From NCBI GenBank assembly GCA_941918925.1, contig OW799233.1, positions 47,453,341 through 47,517,340 of the forward strand: a stretch of DNA of 64,000 nt. The letters are read 5' to 3'. The notes beneath the pieces were generated by a model. It was given only the letters and a program-made list of their open reading frames with translations, searched no databases and had not been told where the DNA came from. The position numbers were made by a program, and so were the translations under genes. This DNA is from Phyto melanocephala (lineage: Eukaryota; Arthropoda; Insecta; Diptera; Rhinophoridae). Each line of letters begins with the position of its first letter. The first letter of the stretch is position 1. This document shows, piece after piece, positions 1 through 11,409 of this stretch.

Positions 1-3000
1 CGAATCAGGAAAGTTTTATTGTTATTTTTATGGTTCATCATATTTTTCAGCAATTTTTTTCTTGTATATTTTATTGCCATGTACGGCCAGAGTTTATTAC
101 AGTAGCGGGTCACTGTGGCAACTTTCTATTTGCATGTGTCTTAAGACGACTCCTTGCACTGCATCTCTATGAATGGGATTACAGGATTGATGGATGTCAA
201 TTGCATGCATATGTTCAAATGTTCAGTAAAAATTGACAGTTAATCATTTTTGGCAATGTTGACGAGAAATTTGAATGGGCACTTAAACCAAATTAAAACA
301 AGCTAATGAGAGATATTTTTGGAAAGTTAAAAAACAAATATATAAGATTACATAGTTTAAAGATTTTTTATTTATTTTGAACATACATACAGTGCACATA
401 CATACATACTCCTACTTGGAAATATTAAAGGATTATTTAAACGTTGATGAAATTTTTAAATTACATTTTAGTTGCCTGATTTACTCACAAACATACATAC
501 ATAAGACAAAAGCCAATAATGTATTTATTCATTTTTATTTAAAAGTATTTTAATGTCAATTATGGTTTTTCGTTTTCTTCTCTCTTCTAGAAAATGTCAA
601 GTATTTATTGTTTTTTGTATTGGCTTATCTTGATTATTTTGACGTTTGTTATTTCTTATGTGCATACATAGTTTCCCTACGAACAAACATACATACATAT
701 ATACATACATACATATGTACGTCAAACATCACAGTTATTTTTAACCATAAATTAAAAATGTTTAAACAATATAAAAAAAATTTGCTTTAAAATCTTATCA
801 TCATTGACATTTTCCTCAACATCGTCATCATCACCATTATAGACATGTAAATGATTGTTATTAAGGAACGACAAACCTCCTAAAATAGACCCACCCTTTT
901 GAGATATTGTCTCGTTAGCAGACTTTTCAAAATTAATAATATAATAAGGTATCAATAATGGCTGTTTATTTTTCTTGTCTCCGACTATGACTTTTGTTTT
1001 ATTTTTAATCTGAACTATGACGTAGTAGAACACAAGTGCATACAAGTGTGCTGCTTGCAATTAAGCTATAATTATCTTATTATATCTTACACAAGTACTC
1101 TGGCAACACACGCAACAACAGTATACATATTGAATGGCCACCCTATGTGTGTGTCAATTCATGGTGCCTATTTACACTTGTATTTTTAAGGCAAAATAAA
1201 AAAAACAATGTTAAATTTTTTCTACACAATTTTTTTTTTTGTCATAAAAATGTTTAATATAAAACATTTTTGTTTCAAAAATTCTTTTAAAAAGGGTGTT
1301 TTTTAATGAAAATATCATAAAATAACTTAAATTAAAAAATGTACTTCAAAAGTTTGGCAACTTCTCTTACTGGTAAACTTTTACTTAAGGTGAATTGACC
1401 CATTTGTTTCAAAGAAAATTTTTTCGAATAAAATATTTTTGACTGAGATTTTTCTGCAGCACAATTTATTAATTTTAAAAAATTTGTTCGGAAAATTAAT
1501 GCTGCCATATGAATTAAATAAAAAAAGCGTTACCGTCTTTTAGCGTTCACACTTGCATCTATAATTGATGAATTTTTTTTTTTATATGTAAAAGAGAAAG
1601 CAGTTTACAATTGCATATTATACGATATGAATATAAAATTAATAAATTTCATAAACACAGGCTCGCAGTATAAACACAAAGGCAATTTTTAAAAAGAATT
1701 TAAAAAATTGCTGCAATATAAGTTACATGTCTAAACGCAGTCTAAAAGACCAAATTGCAGAAGCGTAAGAGAAAAGACAAAACGATGAAGAAATCATAAC
1801 AATAAATGAATTTATCTCCTGCATACACATATGCACTAACATATAAATACGTAATACGTATTAACATAATAATATGTATTAAAAGTGCACTTAATGACCT
1901 TAAATGTCAACAATATTCTTTAAAAAGTATTTTACTCTCGCCTCCCTTTTTCAACGACATCTTTTACCATGGGTGCGTGTGTTTGTGTCCGGGTCATCAA
2001 GGGTAAATACGCACAACGATGTTATAATTTTTGCCAAGACATCATATTAAAAGAAAATTAGAATAAAGAGAAAACATGTAAAAAAGTCCACAAAAAGTGT
2101 TACAAGTGGTAAAACAATTTAATGAAATGCAAGTATTGTCAAAGTACAACAAAAGCCTTGACTTTTTTTTTGCATTTTCTTGGTAGAGAACATTTATCGA
2201 TAAGGCTTGAAAATCAATTAAAAATTTTTCAAAATAAAAGAGTTTAATTAACTTGGAAAAGATTATATTTAGTGTTTAAAACTAAAGAAGTAACTGTTTT
2301 CATGCACATAAACTTTAGGAAAAGGTTTTCAAATAAATTATTCAGAGCAGATTTTGTTTAACCTGTTTTATGTAAAGTACCCTTTTAACTCTGCGTAAAC
2401 TTATCTAATGAAGTAATTTAACACAGAGCCATTCGATAATTAGGGAAAATTTTAATATTTTCTTATTTTACAAGGATGTAATAATTCAATATAAAAAATT
2501 CTCATTTAATGGCAATTTCTTGTAAAGTCACTTTTACATTTTTATATTAGCGATTTTTGTTATGTCTTTAATTTTATGTGTGTTTAGGTTATTTAGGATT
2601 ATAATTATACTATAATACACATAGACCTTAGATATAAAGTTTGCAAATTGATGTCATAAGAGACGTCGAACGTAATAGGAAAAGGCTTCATTATTAGATA
2701 TGGAGTTTTACAATCATGACATCGTTTACATAAAACAAATGTTTAAACAAAATTTAAATTCATTTATATTTGAATTAATTTTATCACATTCAAAATTCTG
2801 CAACATTTAGCCATTTCTAATTCTTCTTTTAAAATCTAAGACTTAAGTAACTAACAGCTACAAAATCCCTTAAATAAATTTCAAAATTAATGCAAAAAAA
2901 AACGAAAAGCGTGTCTGGCAACGCCCTACAATGACAGTTACATTTGCCAACCCAAAAAAAAAAAACAAAACAACACAGTAGAATGTCTTAAAGAAAATTA

Positions 3001-4011
3001 GATTTTTATTAAAGAAAAATACCGCTTTACAGAAGAGCAGCAACAATTTAACACACAGGCAGGTTTTGTAACAAATTTACAAAACGAATTTAAATCAACA
3101 ACTAAAACTTTGCTTAAATAAAACTTTAAATTGAGTTGAAGAAAAGAAAAAATACAAACATTATTTGCATAAATTTAATCAATTCGCTAAAGTTTTTAAT
3201 TTTTATTTTCTTTTGAAAGACCTACAAAAGATGAGATGCTATAAACTGAGATGAGAAAATGTTATGGCAACAACTTATTGATACTGAATCTTGATTAAGA
3301 TGATGTTGACGATGAGGAGGAGTGTGCTGATGGTGACGACAGCAAAAACTTTGATGCTGTTTCTTGCATACACCAAAATAACAACTACACTTTGAATCTA
3401 ATATTTATTATACTTAATAATAAATTATGCATTTATTTTTAAAGATTTTTAAATTGCAATTCCACATAAAATTTAAATGATAATTTAAAAAAAAAATGTA
3501 GTTAAAATTGGCACAAGTAGGTATTGGATGATTTTTATGTATTCATTTGCAATAACTTCCTTAATAAATGTCAAATTAAGTGTGAATTTGTAATTCATGA
3601 CAATTATAAACTTAAAATTAAATTTTCTTTTTTTTAGGCTAATTGTTATTTAAAACTGTCATAAAAAGTATAAAAAAGTAAAAGTTCAATGAGAATAGTT
3701 TTTGTTTACATTTCAATTATCGATTTATTTTAATTATGTGGCAACTATCTTTAAAGTATACCTTAAGGTATGACGAGTTTTTTCCTTACAATAGGATTTT
3801 TAAATTCGTAGGTAAAGGCAATCGAGAGATAAGGCTAGTATGCAATTTCGCTAAAATTTCAGACACGCAATTTGTTATTTATCGCTATACGGAAAAATTA
3901 TCCTGTAGAAAATTTTGTGTATATTGAAACAAACGACAGAAAAGAAGAACAAAAAATGTTCACAATATTAATTTTAATTTCAGTTGTCAGAAAAAAGTCT
4001 CCGCTAAATCA
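1..4011. other. AT-rich intergenic stretch without recognisable gene
   Basis: No reading frame here has a recognisable domain. The sequence is very AT-rich, with short CATA/CATAC microsatellite clusters (near 385-410, 490-500 and 680-720), homopolymer A and T runs, and a GATGATGTTGACGATGAGG purine-rich patch near 3298-3320. Short frames such as 752-1060 (-) lack any family signature. It could be intron or intergenic DNA of a neighbouring gene; the sequence does not decide. Confidence 0.6.
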
Positions 4012-4217
4012 GCTAATACACGGCATGTTTTTTAAAACTGACTCGTCAGATTTATGGCTCATACGTAATTCAGCATGTCTGTTGCAATTGTTATTTTACA
4101 GTCCAACGCCGCTTTAACTAAACGCATGAATTTTACAGAAGCAATGTACGATATGTATGTATTCAGCAGTGAAAAATTACACAAGTCAGTTGTAACAAAC
4201 ATGCCGCGTATTAACGG
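4012..4217. mobile_element. MITE, ACACGGCATG family, short copy
   Basis: Both ends carry inverted copies of the sequence AATACACGGCATGTTTTTTA; the right end reads AACATGCCGCGTATTA. The same termini bound two longer copies (19739-20042 and 22761-23072). This one is about 205 bp, so it is internally deleted relative to the ~305-bp copies. The exact outer boundary and target duplication are not clear. It has no coding capacity; the superfamily is undetermined. Confidence 0.75.
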
Positions 4218-4339
4218 CTTAAGTGTAAATGTCCAAAATCCTATTCACATTTCCTTTCAAACCTAATTTTTAGGTTATTTTTTACACATACATCCGAAGG
4301 AAACCTGAAATTCAGACGAAACTGTAGATATAAAGGGTC

Positions 4340-4880
4340 CGCCATCTAACGTTTTTTTTTCAACTAGTGTTTATTTCGTAAATGGTAACACTTAGCCTAT
4401 GTCTGATTTGACAGATAATTAGTTTTCTCCTTCCGCTGAACGAATATGACTGTATACGCTTGAACAACGCTTCGCTAAGTGGGCCTGCGATTGACTTACA
4501 GAAGATGCCGATTTTGCCAAAAAAAAATCATCTTTTCAGATGAAGCTCATTTTGATCTCAGCTGGTATGTAAACAAGCAAAATTGTCGCATTTGGGGCAC
4601 AGAAAACCCGCACGCATACATTGAACAGCCGATACACCCAAAACGAGTCACTGTTTGGTGCGGATTTCGGTTCAGAGGCATAATTGGGCCATTTTTTATC
4701 GAAAATGAGCAAGGAGTGGCCGTAGTCAATGGCGATCGTTATCGGGCCATGTTGAAGGAATTTTTGTTCACAAAAATTTAAGAGGAGGATATTGGCAACA
4801 TTTGGTTTCAACAGGACGGCGCTACGTGTAACACAGCCGAAGCTACACTTTTCTTTTATAGCATTTTCAAAAAAAAGTTG
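4340..4880 (+). pseudogene. mariner-type transposase fragment (IS630-Tc1-mariner)
   Basis: Remnant of the DDE transposase of a mariner-like element. The frame from 4512 reads KKIIFSDEAHFDLSWYVNK and continues through HAYIEQPIHPKRVTVWCGF, the characteristic block around the first catalytic Asp of this group. An in-frame TAA at 4779-4781 interrupts it, after which the same frame continues into IWFQQDGATC, the block around the second Asp. The third acidic residue and C-terminus are absent because homology stops near 4850. Upstream (about 4460-4510) the expected sequence is present in other frames, so there are frameshifts as well. It cannot make a working protein. No intact TIR pair was identified. 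Confidence 0.9.
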
Positions 4881-7434
4881 TTTGGCGTACCCTTTACTAG
4901 CCTATAGTATTCATTTTATTTTAATTGCGTTTATTTCGTGCTTTCGTTCTAACCCCTTCACTATGTTATCAATATCTTGAAATTTTCATACATGATTTAA
5001 ACAAAAAGAGGTGGTACCCTCTAAAATTGAATTCGATCGACAGACATAACCGAATACCTTGTAAAATATGGCGTCTCGGGAAGTAGATATATGGCATAAT
5101 CGCTGATTATGCGGCCCTGTGTTTCACAGGAAATAAAGAGATAAAATATATAAATACACTTATGTTGGCACATTAAACAAATTATAACATAAATCAAGAC
5201 AAAATCATAAAGTATATGCAACGCGGTAACAAGTATAACAATACAAAAACAACAACAAAAAATACAGTGTCTGTATTCAGCAGTGAAAACTAAAATACAC
5301 AGCCTTTTTTCGATTTGATTTAATATATTATGCTTAAAGTATTATTCTTCAACATTAAATGATAAAACAAAATCTTTCAACGTTTTGCCCATTTTAACAA
5401 AATCAATTAAACAAAAATATTTCAATTGCTGAATATACATAAATTTTAAATGTATTCATAAAAGGCTACTTATATCAGCAGTTCAAACAAGCGTAAAAAA
5501 TTCAATAAACAAAAAAGTTTTTGTAATATTTTTTTTCAGGAAATCACTTTTAAATTTTTTAAAATTAATTTCCTGAAAATTAAAGACTACTGTATGAATT
5601 CTGTGCTATATAAAGAGCATATCTTGGATTAAAAGTGAAATTAGGTTATTTTTCCAAATGATATTGTTCTTTAAAAAAAATATATAGGCAATAAATTAGG
5701 TGTGTTTATCTCCACAGATACTTATTATTATTTTCAGCGTTTTTTTTTTATCCTGATTCTAGAAATTTTGGAGACTTCCAGGTCAAATACAAATCCTGGC
5801 AAGCTCACTTTTTTCATTTAATTTCAATTACTTATTTAATACTTAGTTTTTTTTCTTTAAACTAATCTCAAAAATAAATTAAACAATCCATGCTGTTCAA
5901 AAACATTAATTTGAATGCATTTTTAATTTTCCATATATTGTTGACAGCAGTCACATATTATGATTGCAACAACACATGTATGTATGCTGTACACACACAT
6001 TTATAGTACAATTATTGGCTAATGCTGCAACATGTTCTTGTTGTTGTAATTTTTTATTCACTGGAATTTTTGTGGTAGTTTCATGTACTAGTATTTTCAA
6101 AGAAATACCATGTAATAGTCCAATAAACAAACGACATAAATAAATGTGAAACCACAGTTCACTATTTCTTAATTTTTCTTTGATTTGCGACTTAAACAAC
6201 AAGTTAGTTAAAATTTTAATTTTTATATACATACATATATTTTTTTTGGGCTGATGTGGGGGCCATTATCATTTAAAGTGGCATCTCTTTTAGTTTGTTT
6301 TGATTGTTGTTTTAAAGCAAATGCATAAACAAACACAACAGGTTGCCATATCATATCTTAAATATGTAGGTTTTTAATTGAAAACCATACGGTGTGTTAA
6401 AGTAATAGTGGTGAGGCGACACTTGTTTTAAAATATGTTAAAAATTATTTTGATTATTACAGGCAACTACAATTTAAAATTCAGTTAAAAGCAAATTTTA
6501 AAATCGCTGTTAATCGCTGAGTTAAGTGCAAAAATTATTTTTTTCTTATACAAAAATATAATAATTTGATCTTGTTTTCTTATATTAGTTAAATTTTTTA
6601 TATAATAAAATGATTTACACAGCAAGAGTTTAAATTTTGAAACCCCCCTTATTTCTGACAATTGTCACAATGTAGATAAGTACATATTTGCTAACCCAAC
6701 AACAAATACATAATAATTCTTTAGACAAAAAAAATTATTTTCCATACAACTGTCAATTTGTTTGTACAAAATGTACAATGCAAAAAAAAATTAACAAGAA
6801 ATTTATTTTCTAGAAATTCTTCCTAGAAGAAATACAACAAAAATAGAAACCTATGAAATTCTCTTTAGAAAACAAAAACAAAAAAGCAACCAAAGAAGTA
6901 GTTACGCATTTCTTAATAAATTTAAAATTTCTTTCTTTTGATGATGCGGACAAAATGTAGTATATTTTCTTCTGAATGGACTTTAACAAAAAGAATCACA
7001 TGGTGAAAAGTAGTAGAAGAAGAAGAAAAGTTAAGTACACCGTTATTAGGTTATAAGCCATCAATTATATGCACATTCAACAAACAAACAATATTCAAAC
7101 ATTCGAATGATGCAACAACAACAACTTAAAAAAGATTGTTGTTTTTATATTTTTCAAATTGGTGACTACTGCCTGCCTGTTTGGTATCAGACAACAACAT
7201 GGCTGGCAACAACATACAATATGAGTGTTATTTGAAATTCATTTATAACTAAAACGAATTTTAAGGACGCTATAATAAAGTGTCCAGTACGGCTTTAGTC
7301 TACTCTAGTCAGAATTTTGGTTCTCCTTGGTAAAGTGAAGAAATTTTAATTGGCAAAACAGCTGATGTGAGAGTCTTTGTTTGTTTTAAAATTAAATAGG
7401 TTTGCTGATTCATAATTGTTTGAGTGTATATTAG
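4881..7434. other. AT-rich intergenic stretch
   Basis: No gene or clearly bounded repeat recognised. The frame 5951-6232 (-) and other short frames lack family signatures. There are CAA-rich and poly-A/T runs and a purine-rich patch near 7013-7030. Confidence 0.5.
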
Positions 7435-9639
7435 CCCAAATATGCCCAATGACCTATATATAGTACACCAACATTCTTGTTTACATGATACGTCACGCGT
7501 ATTAAAGTACCGTTTTTATTTGTTCACATACTCAGTACTCATCAATACCTCGTGGGAGATTGTATGATTGCATTATTTTTTGCTACTACTTTTAAGTTAT
7601 TGAATTAATAAATTGTGATATTTTCATTATGACCGAACATGCGGCCGCATTTGTACGGTAAGTAAAATTTTGTATATTTACAAGTGAATAAACACAATAT
7701 TTTGCATGAATTTTTATTTATGAAGAGCAGCTTCATTGTTATATTCATGAGCGTTTCATTATTGTGTTTTATTTGTTTTGTTGTGACACTTTAAAATTTG
7801 CTGTCCTATATGTAGGACATTGGGAATATAATATGCTTTATGTTTTCTATAGGGGGCTTTCTCTCCATGAAGCTTTGGCGTTGATAGAGGATGACAACAT
7901 AGATGTGGATAATATTACTATATTTCCACCCAAGAATGCATGTGGAAACATCACTGATGAAGATTCCGGCGATGAAGAGTACGTCGATATAAATAATTTA
8001 CCGGCATCGCTAATGCAAAATGAGGTGGAAATTGTAAAAAAAATCAACTTTGATAGCGATTGGGACACAGAAGATGATATCCCGCTACCTCAGATTAGAG
8101 ACAAATTGTCTAAAAATGCAAAAAAAAAGAAAAATTAAAAATATTACTATGTGAAGACAGACTTGTCGGCCAATGAAGCTATTCTTGGTAAACCTGATCA
8201 TCACAAAATAATAGAGACTTTCGCGTTCATATATCCGAAATGAAATGCTTTCTTGGAGTACTGTTGCTTAGTGGATCTATTCCTCTACCTAGAAGAAGAA
8301 TGTTTTGGGAACGCTCGAAAGACTCCAATAATGAACTAGTTTCCCAAGCGATAGCAAGGAACAAGCTTGAGTCTATTTTGACGAATATTTATTGCCAAGA
8401 TAATAACTTTCTAGATCCTTCTGATAAGTTCGCCAAAGTCAGGCCACTCTTCGCGCATTCGAATAAAAAGTTTATGGAAAATGCTTATATTGAAGAGGAA
8501 CACAGCCTAGATGAAGCCATGGTTCCATACACAGGTAAACATGGTTGCAAGCAGTATATTCATGGTAAACCAATTCGTTATGGCTTTAAACTATGGGTAG
8601 GTACGACTCGACAAGGCTATAAAAACTGGTTCGAGCCTTACCAAGGAGCTTCTTCAAACATCAAACTGGGTGATGGAACATCTGTTGTTCTTGAATACGC
8701 CGATGCTTTGCGTTCAAAATGGAAGGACCTACAATTTCATTTGTTTTTTGATAACTTTTTTATTCCATCGCTTTACTGGAAATCTTGAGAAAAAGAATAT
8801 GCATGGCACTGGTATAATTAGAGAAAACCGCATTCCTGGAAGTACTTTGCGCGAATCTGAGGAGATGAAGAAAATCCCTCGCGGCAGCTATGATTTCATC
8901 AAAATTATAAACAGCAATATAATTTTTATAAAATGGAATGATAACAGTATTGTAACATTTTGTTCCAATGCAATTGGGGTGAATCCCCTAGGATCTGCCA
9001 AGCGGTATTCCCAAAAGGAGAAGAAATTTATTCAAGTTGAACAGCCCCAAATTGTTAAGTATTATAATAGGAGCATGGGTGGAGTCGATCGTTCCGATCA
9101 GAACATAAGTTTATACCGCACTGCTATAAGAGGAAATAAATGGTATTTTCCCATCATAACACACTGTGTATATATGGCGGTACAAAACGCCTGGCAGATT
9201 CACAAGCATAATGGGGGTACTATGGATCAATTATCTTTTAGAAGAAGTATCGCCAATACTCTACTCGTTCAAAATAAAAAAGTTCCGGTTCCACAAAGGG
9301 GTCGTCCATCGCTAAGTCTAAATAATGAATTGCGTTATGATCGATTTAACCATTGGATAATTACACAGGAAAAGCAAACCAGATGTGGAGCTTGTCATCA
9401 AAAAACCTTAACTAGATGCCAAAAATGTGATATAGGATTACATGTAAAATGTTTTTTGTCGTATCACACCCAATGATTCATGTGCCCAATGTCCTATATA
9501 AAGGACGGCTTCAAAAACCACTTTTTTCAATAAATTTTTTAAAAATCTATAATTAAACTGTTTTTATTTATCATTTGCTTCCAAAATAATATAAAATTAC
9601 TTTTAAAATGATTATGCTCAAGCAATGGGCATATCTGGG
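7435..9639 (+). mobile_element. piggyBac-like DNA transposon, near full length
   Basis: The element is bounded by inverted repeats: CCCAAATATGCCCAATG at 7435-7451, and at the right end the reverse complement of CCCAGATATGCCCATTG (9623-9639). Both sides are flanked by TTAG (7431-7434 and 9640-9643) in direct orientation. That is the position of the usual TTAA duplication of this superfamily with one base changed on both sides. The 2.2-kb length fits a complete element. A CCCAATG-plus-palindrome motif occurs near both ends and once, inverted, in the transposase intron. The single coding gene is damaged (see 7629-9476), so the copy is non-autonomous now but young enough to keep both ends. Confidence 0.92.
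7629..9476 (+). pseudogene. piggyBac-like transposase, broken
   Basis: Cut-and-paste DDE transposase of the DDE_Tnp_1_7 type. Exon 1 (7629-7657) starts MTEHAAAFV; a GT..AG intron (7658-7852) joins it in frame to GLSLHEALALIEDD, the usual N-terminus, followed by an acidic stretch. The body contains HSLDEAMVPYTGK (first Asp), LFFDNFF (second Asp) and NRSMGGVDRSDQ (third and fourth Asp). The C-terminus has a cysteine-rich finger, RCGACHQKTLTRCQKCDIG, ending at the stop at 9474-9476. Three lesions break it. An in-frame stop lies at 8136-8138. A frame change with an apparent internal deletion lies near 8200-8230, before MKCFLGVLLLSG. A frameshift near 8755-8775 separates the second-Asp block from the rest. 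All catalytic residues survive, so decay is recent. Confidence 0.93.
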
Positions 9640-9643
9640 TTAG

Positions 9644-11409
9644 AAATCATTGCCTAGTTTAAGAAACTTAGCATAATTATCAAATTTATCGCTGCATAAT
9701 GACGTGAGAAAAAAGTGGTAGCAAATATATAAATTTTTTATATTAATGAGTCGTCGATTGGCACGAAACAAAAGAAGTTTGTTGAGGACCTAGAAACCTT
9801 CTGTAAATTTTTTTAAAGACAAAATAAAAGTATAGCTACAGTGTAATAACTAAGGCCAGCATGAATCCAGGTGAAAGAAGAAAAGATATTTTATTTAGAT
9901 TACTTGTTTTGAGAATATGAAAAGTCGCTTGTCTACGATTATATGTAATTTAGAATCAGTTGAGAACTTGAGCGTTATTGCTGACGCAGACTATTGCATA
10001 GCATCAAGCCATACTTCCAGCTAATTCTACCTAATTTAATCGTAGCCGCATAACTCTAAAAAAAATACTTCTAACCAACCGAAAATATCAACGCACAGAT
10101 GCCAGCAAATATCGACAAAATTACATACAATACATTATTGGAAGATTTCTTTACCAACATCGGACTTTTTAAGGCAGTCATAATAAGAAGTTAAAAAACA
10201 TACACACATCCAGACAAACATTTCTTTTTTCTCGTTTTACATTCTTCAAGTATCATTATACCATAATGTTGATCATAATGAGGTTCATCAAACTTTTTCC
10301 TTCCAAAAACTCACAACTACCATAATTCTATTGCTTCGTTGAAGTTTTTAGCATAAAAAAGAAAAATGTTTAGAAAACGAAGAAAACGTATTCATCCTAT
10401 TCGCTTTCTAACATCCCAAACATGTGTCCACTAAATGTCAATTAAGTGAAATTGTTGATTCTTGCCACAAAAACAACAAAACAAAATAAAATCCATAAAG
10501 AATATTTTAGTTTTTGTTAAATTTATTTCGTTCTGTCCTTTCTTCGGTTCGATCTTGGAACAACGCAGAAGAGGAAGTTTATTTTGAAATCAGCCACGAA
10601 TTTGTAATAGAGAATTATTATTGTGTAATGATTAGTTGCAAGTGTCTATTTGTTGTAAGAAAAAACAAACGAAAAAAAATGTTAAACAATTCATTAGATT
10701 TTGATTTCAAAAGATTTTGAAAATTGCAATTATATTGTTTAGTTAGAAAAATGCAAACTGAAAACATTTTTCCAATGCAAAAAAATTGCAATTTAAATTT
10801 TTATTACAAAAAAAAAGTTCCAGTTTTGTATTACAAGTTTAAGTGTAAACACATTTTCTTTATTTTCTCATTTAAATATATAAGTTTTTTTTACGAAAAC
10901 ATCGACAACGACTAAACATCTTGATTTGGAAATAAGCAAAAATTTTTCTCTAAATAGAGAACAATTATTTCTTTAAATAAAAGATTTACATGCAGCCTTG
11001 TTCATAAAGAACATCAACTATATACAGTTGCATATTTCAATTCACACGAAACATGGAACTGCAACATTGTATCTAGCAACATATGAGTATAGTTTAAGAA
11101 CATTCACTCAACAGCATGTACTATAAGAACCATATAACCATGACCATAACAAGATAAAACTATAAAACAAAGAAATACATCTCTTTGAGACACAAAGAAA
11201 TGTAGGCAAAAAAGTGAAGGTTATATTACACCTGAGATTAGTTGATTATTCAAGCAATCAACCAACCAACTCTTTAGCAACTGACAATTAATGCTCTAAT
11301 TATGACAAATGAAAAAGAAATTTAGTATTCTTTATCGCAGCAAACGACTAGTCCAAACAGCAGATTAAAGTCAACAGAAAGACAGTTGTTATCAGCACTT
11401 CCGTCAATA
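9644..11409. other. Intergenic stretch upstream of the CUB gene
   Basis: No recognisable coding region. It must contain the promoter and 5' UTR of the gene starting at 11410, but no clear TATA box or initiator could be assigned. The last ~150 bases before the ATG contain no obvious splice site, so a single first coding exon is assumed. Confidence 0.4.

Noticed and set aside
5262..5290. Similarity of TGTATTCAGCAGTGAAAA at 4156 and 5270 as ends of an element
   Set aside because: The match is short, in direct orientation, and neither side shows other shared sequence or duplication.
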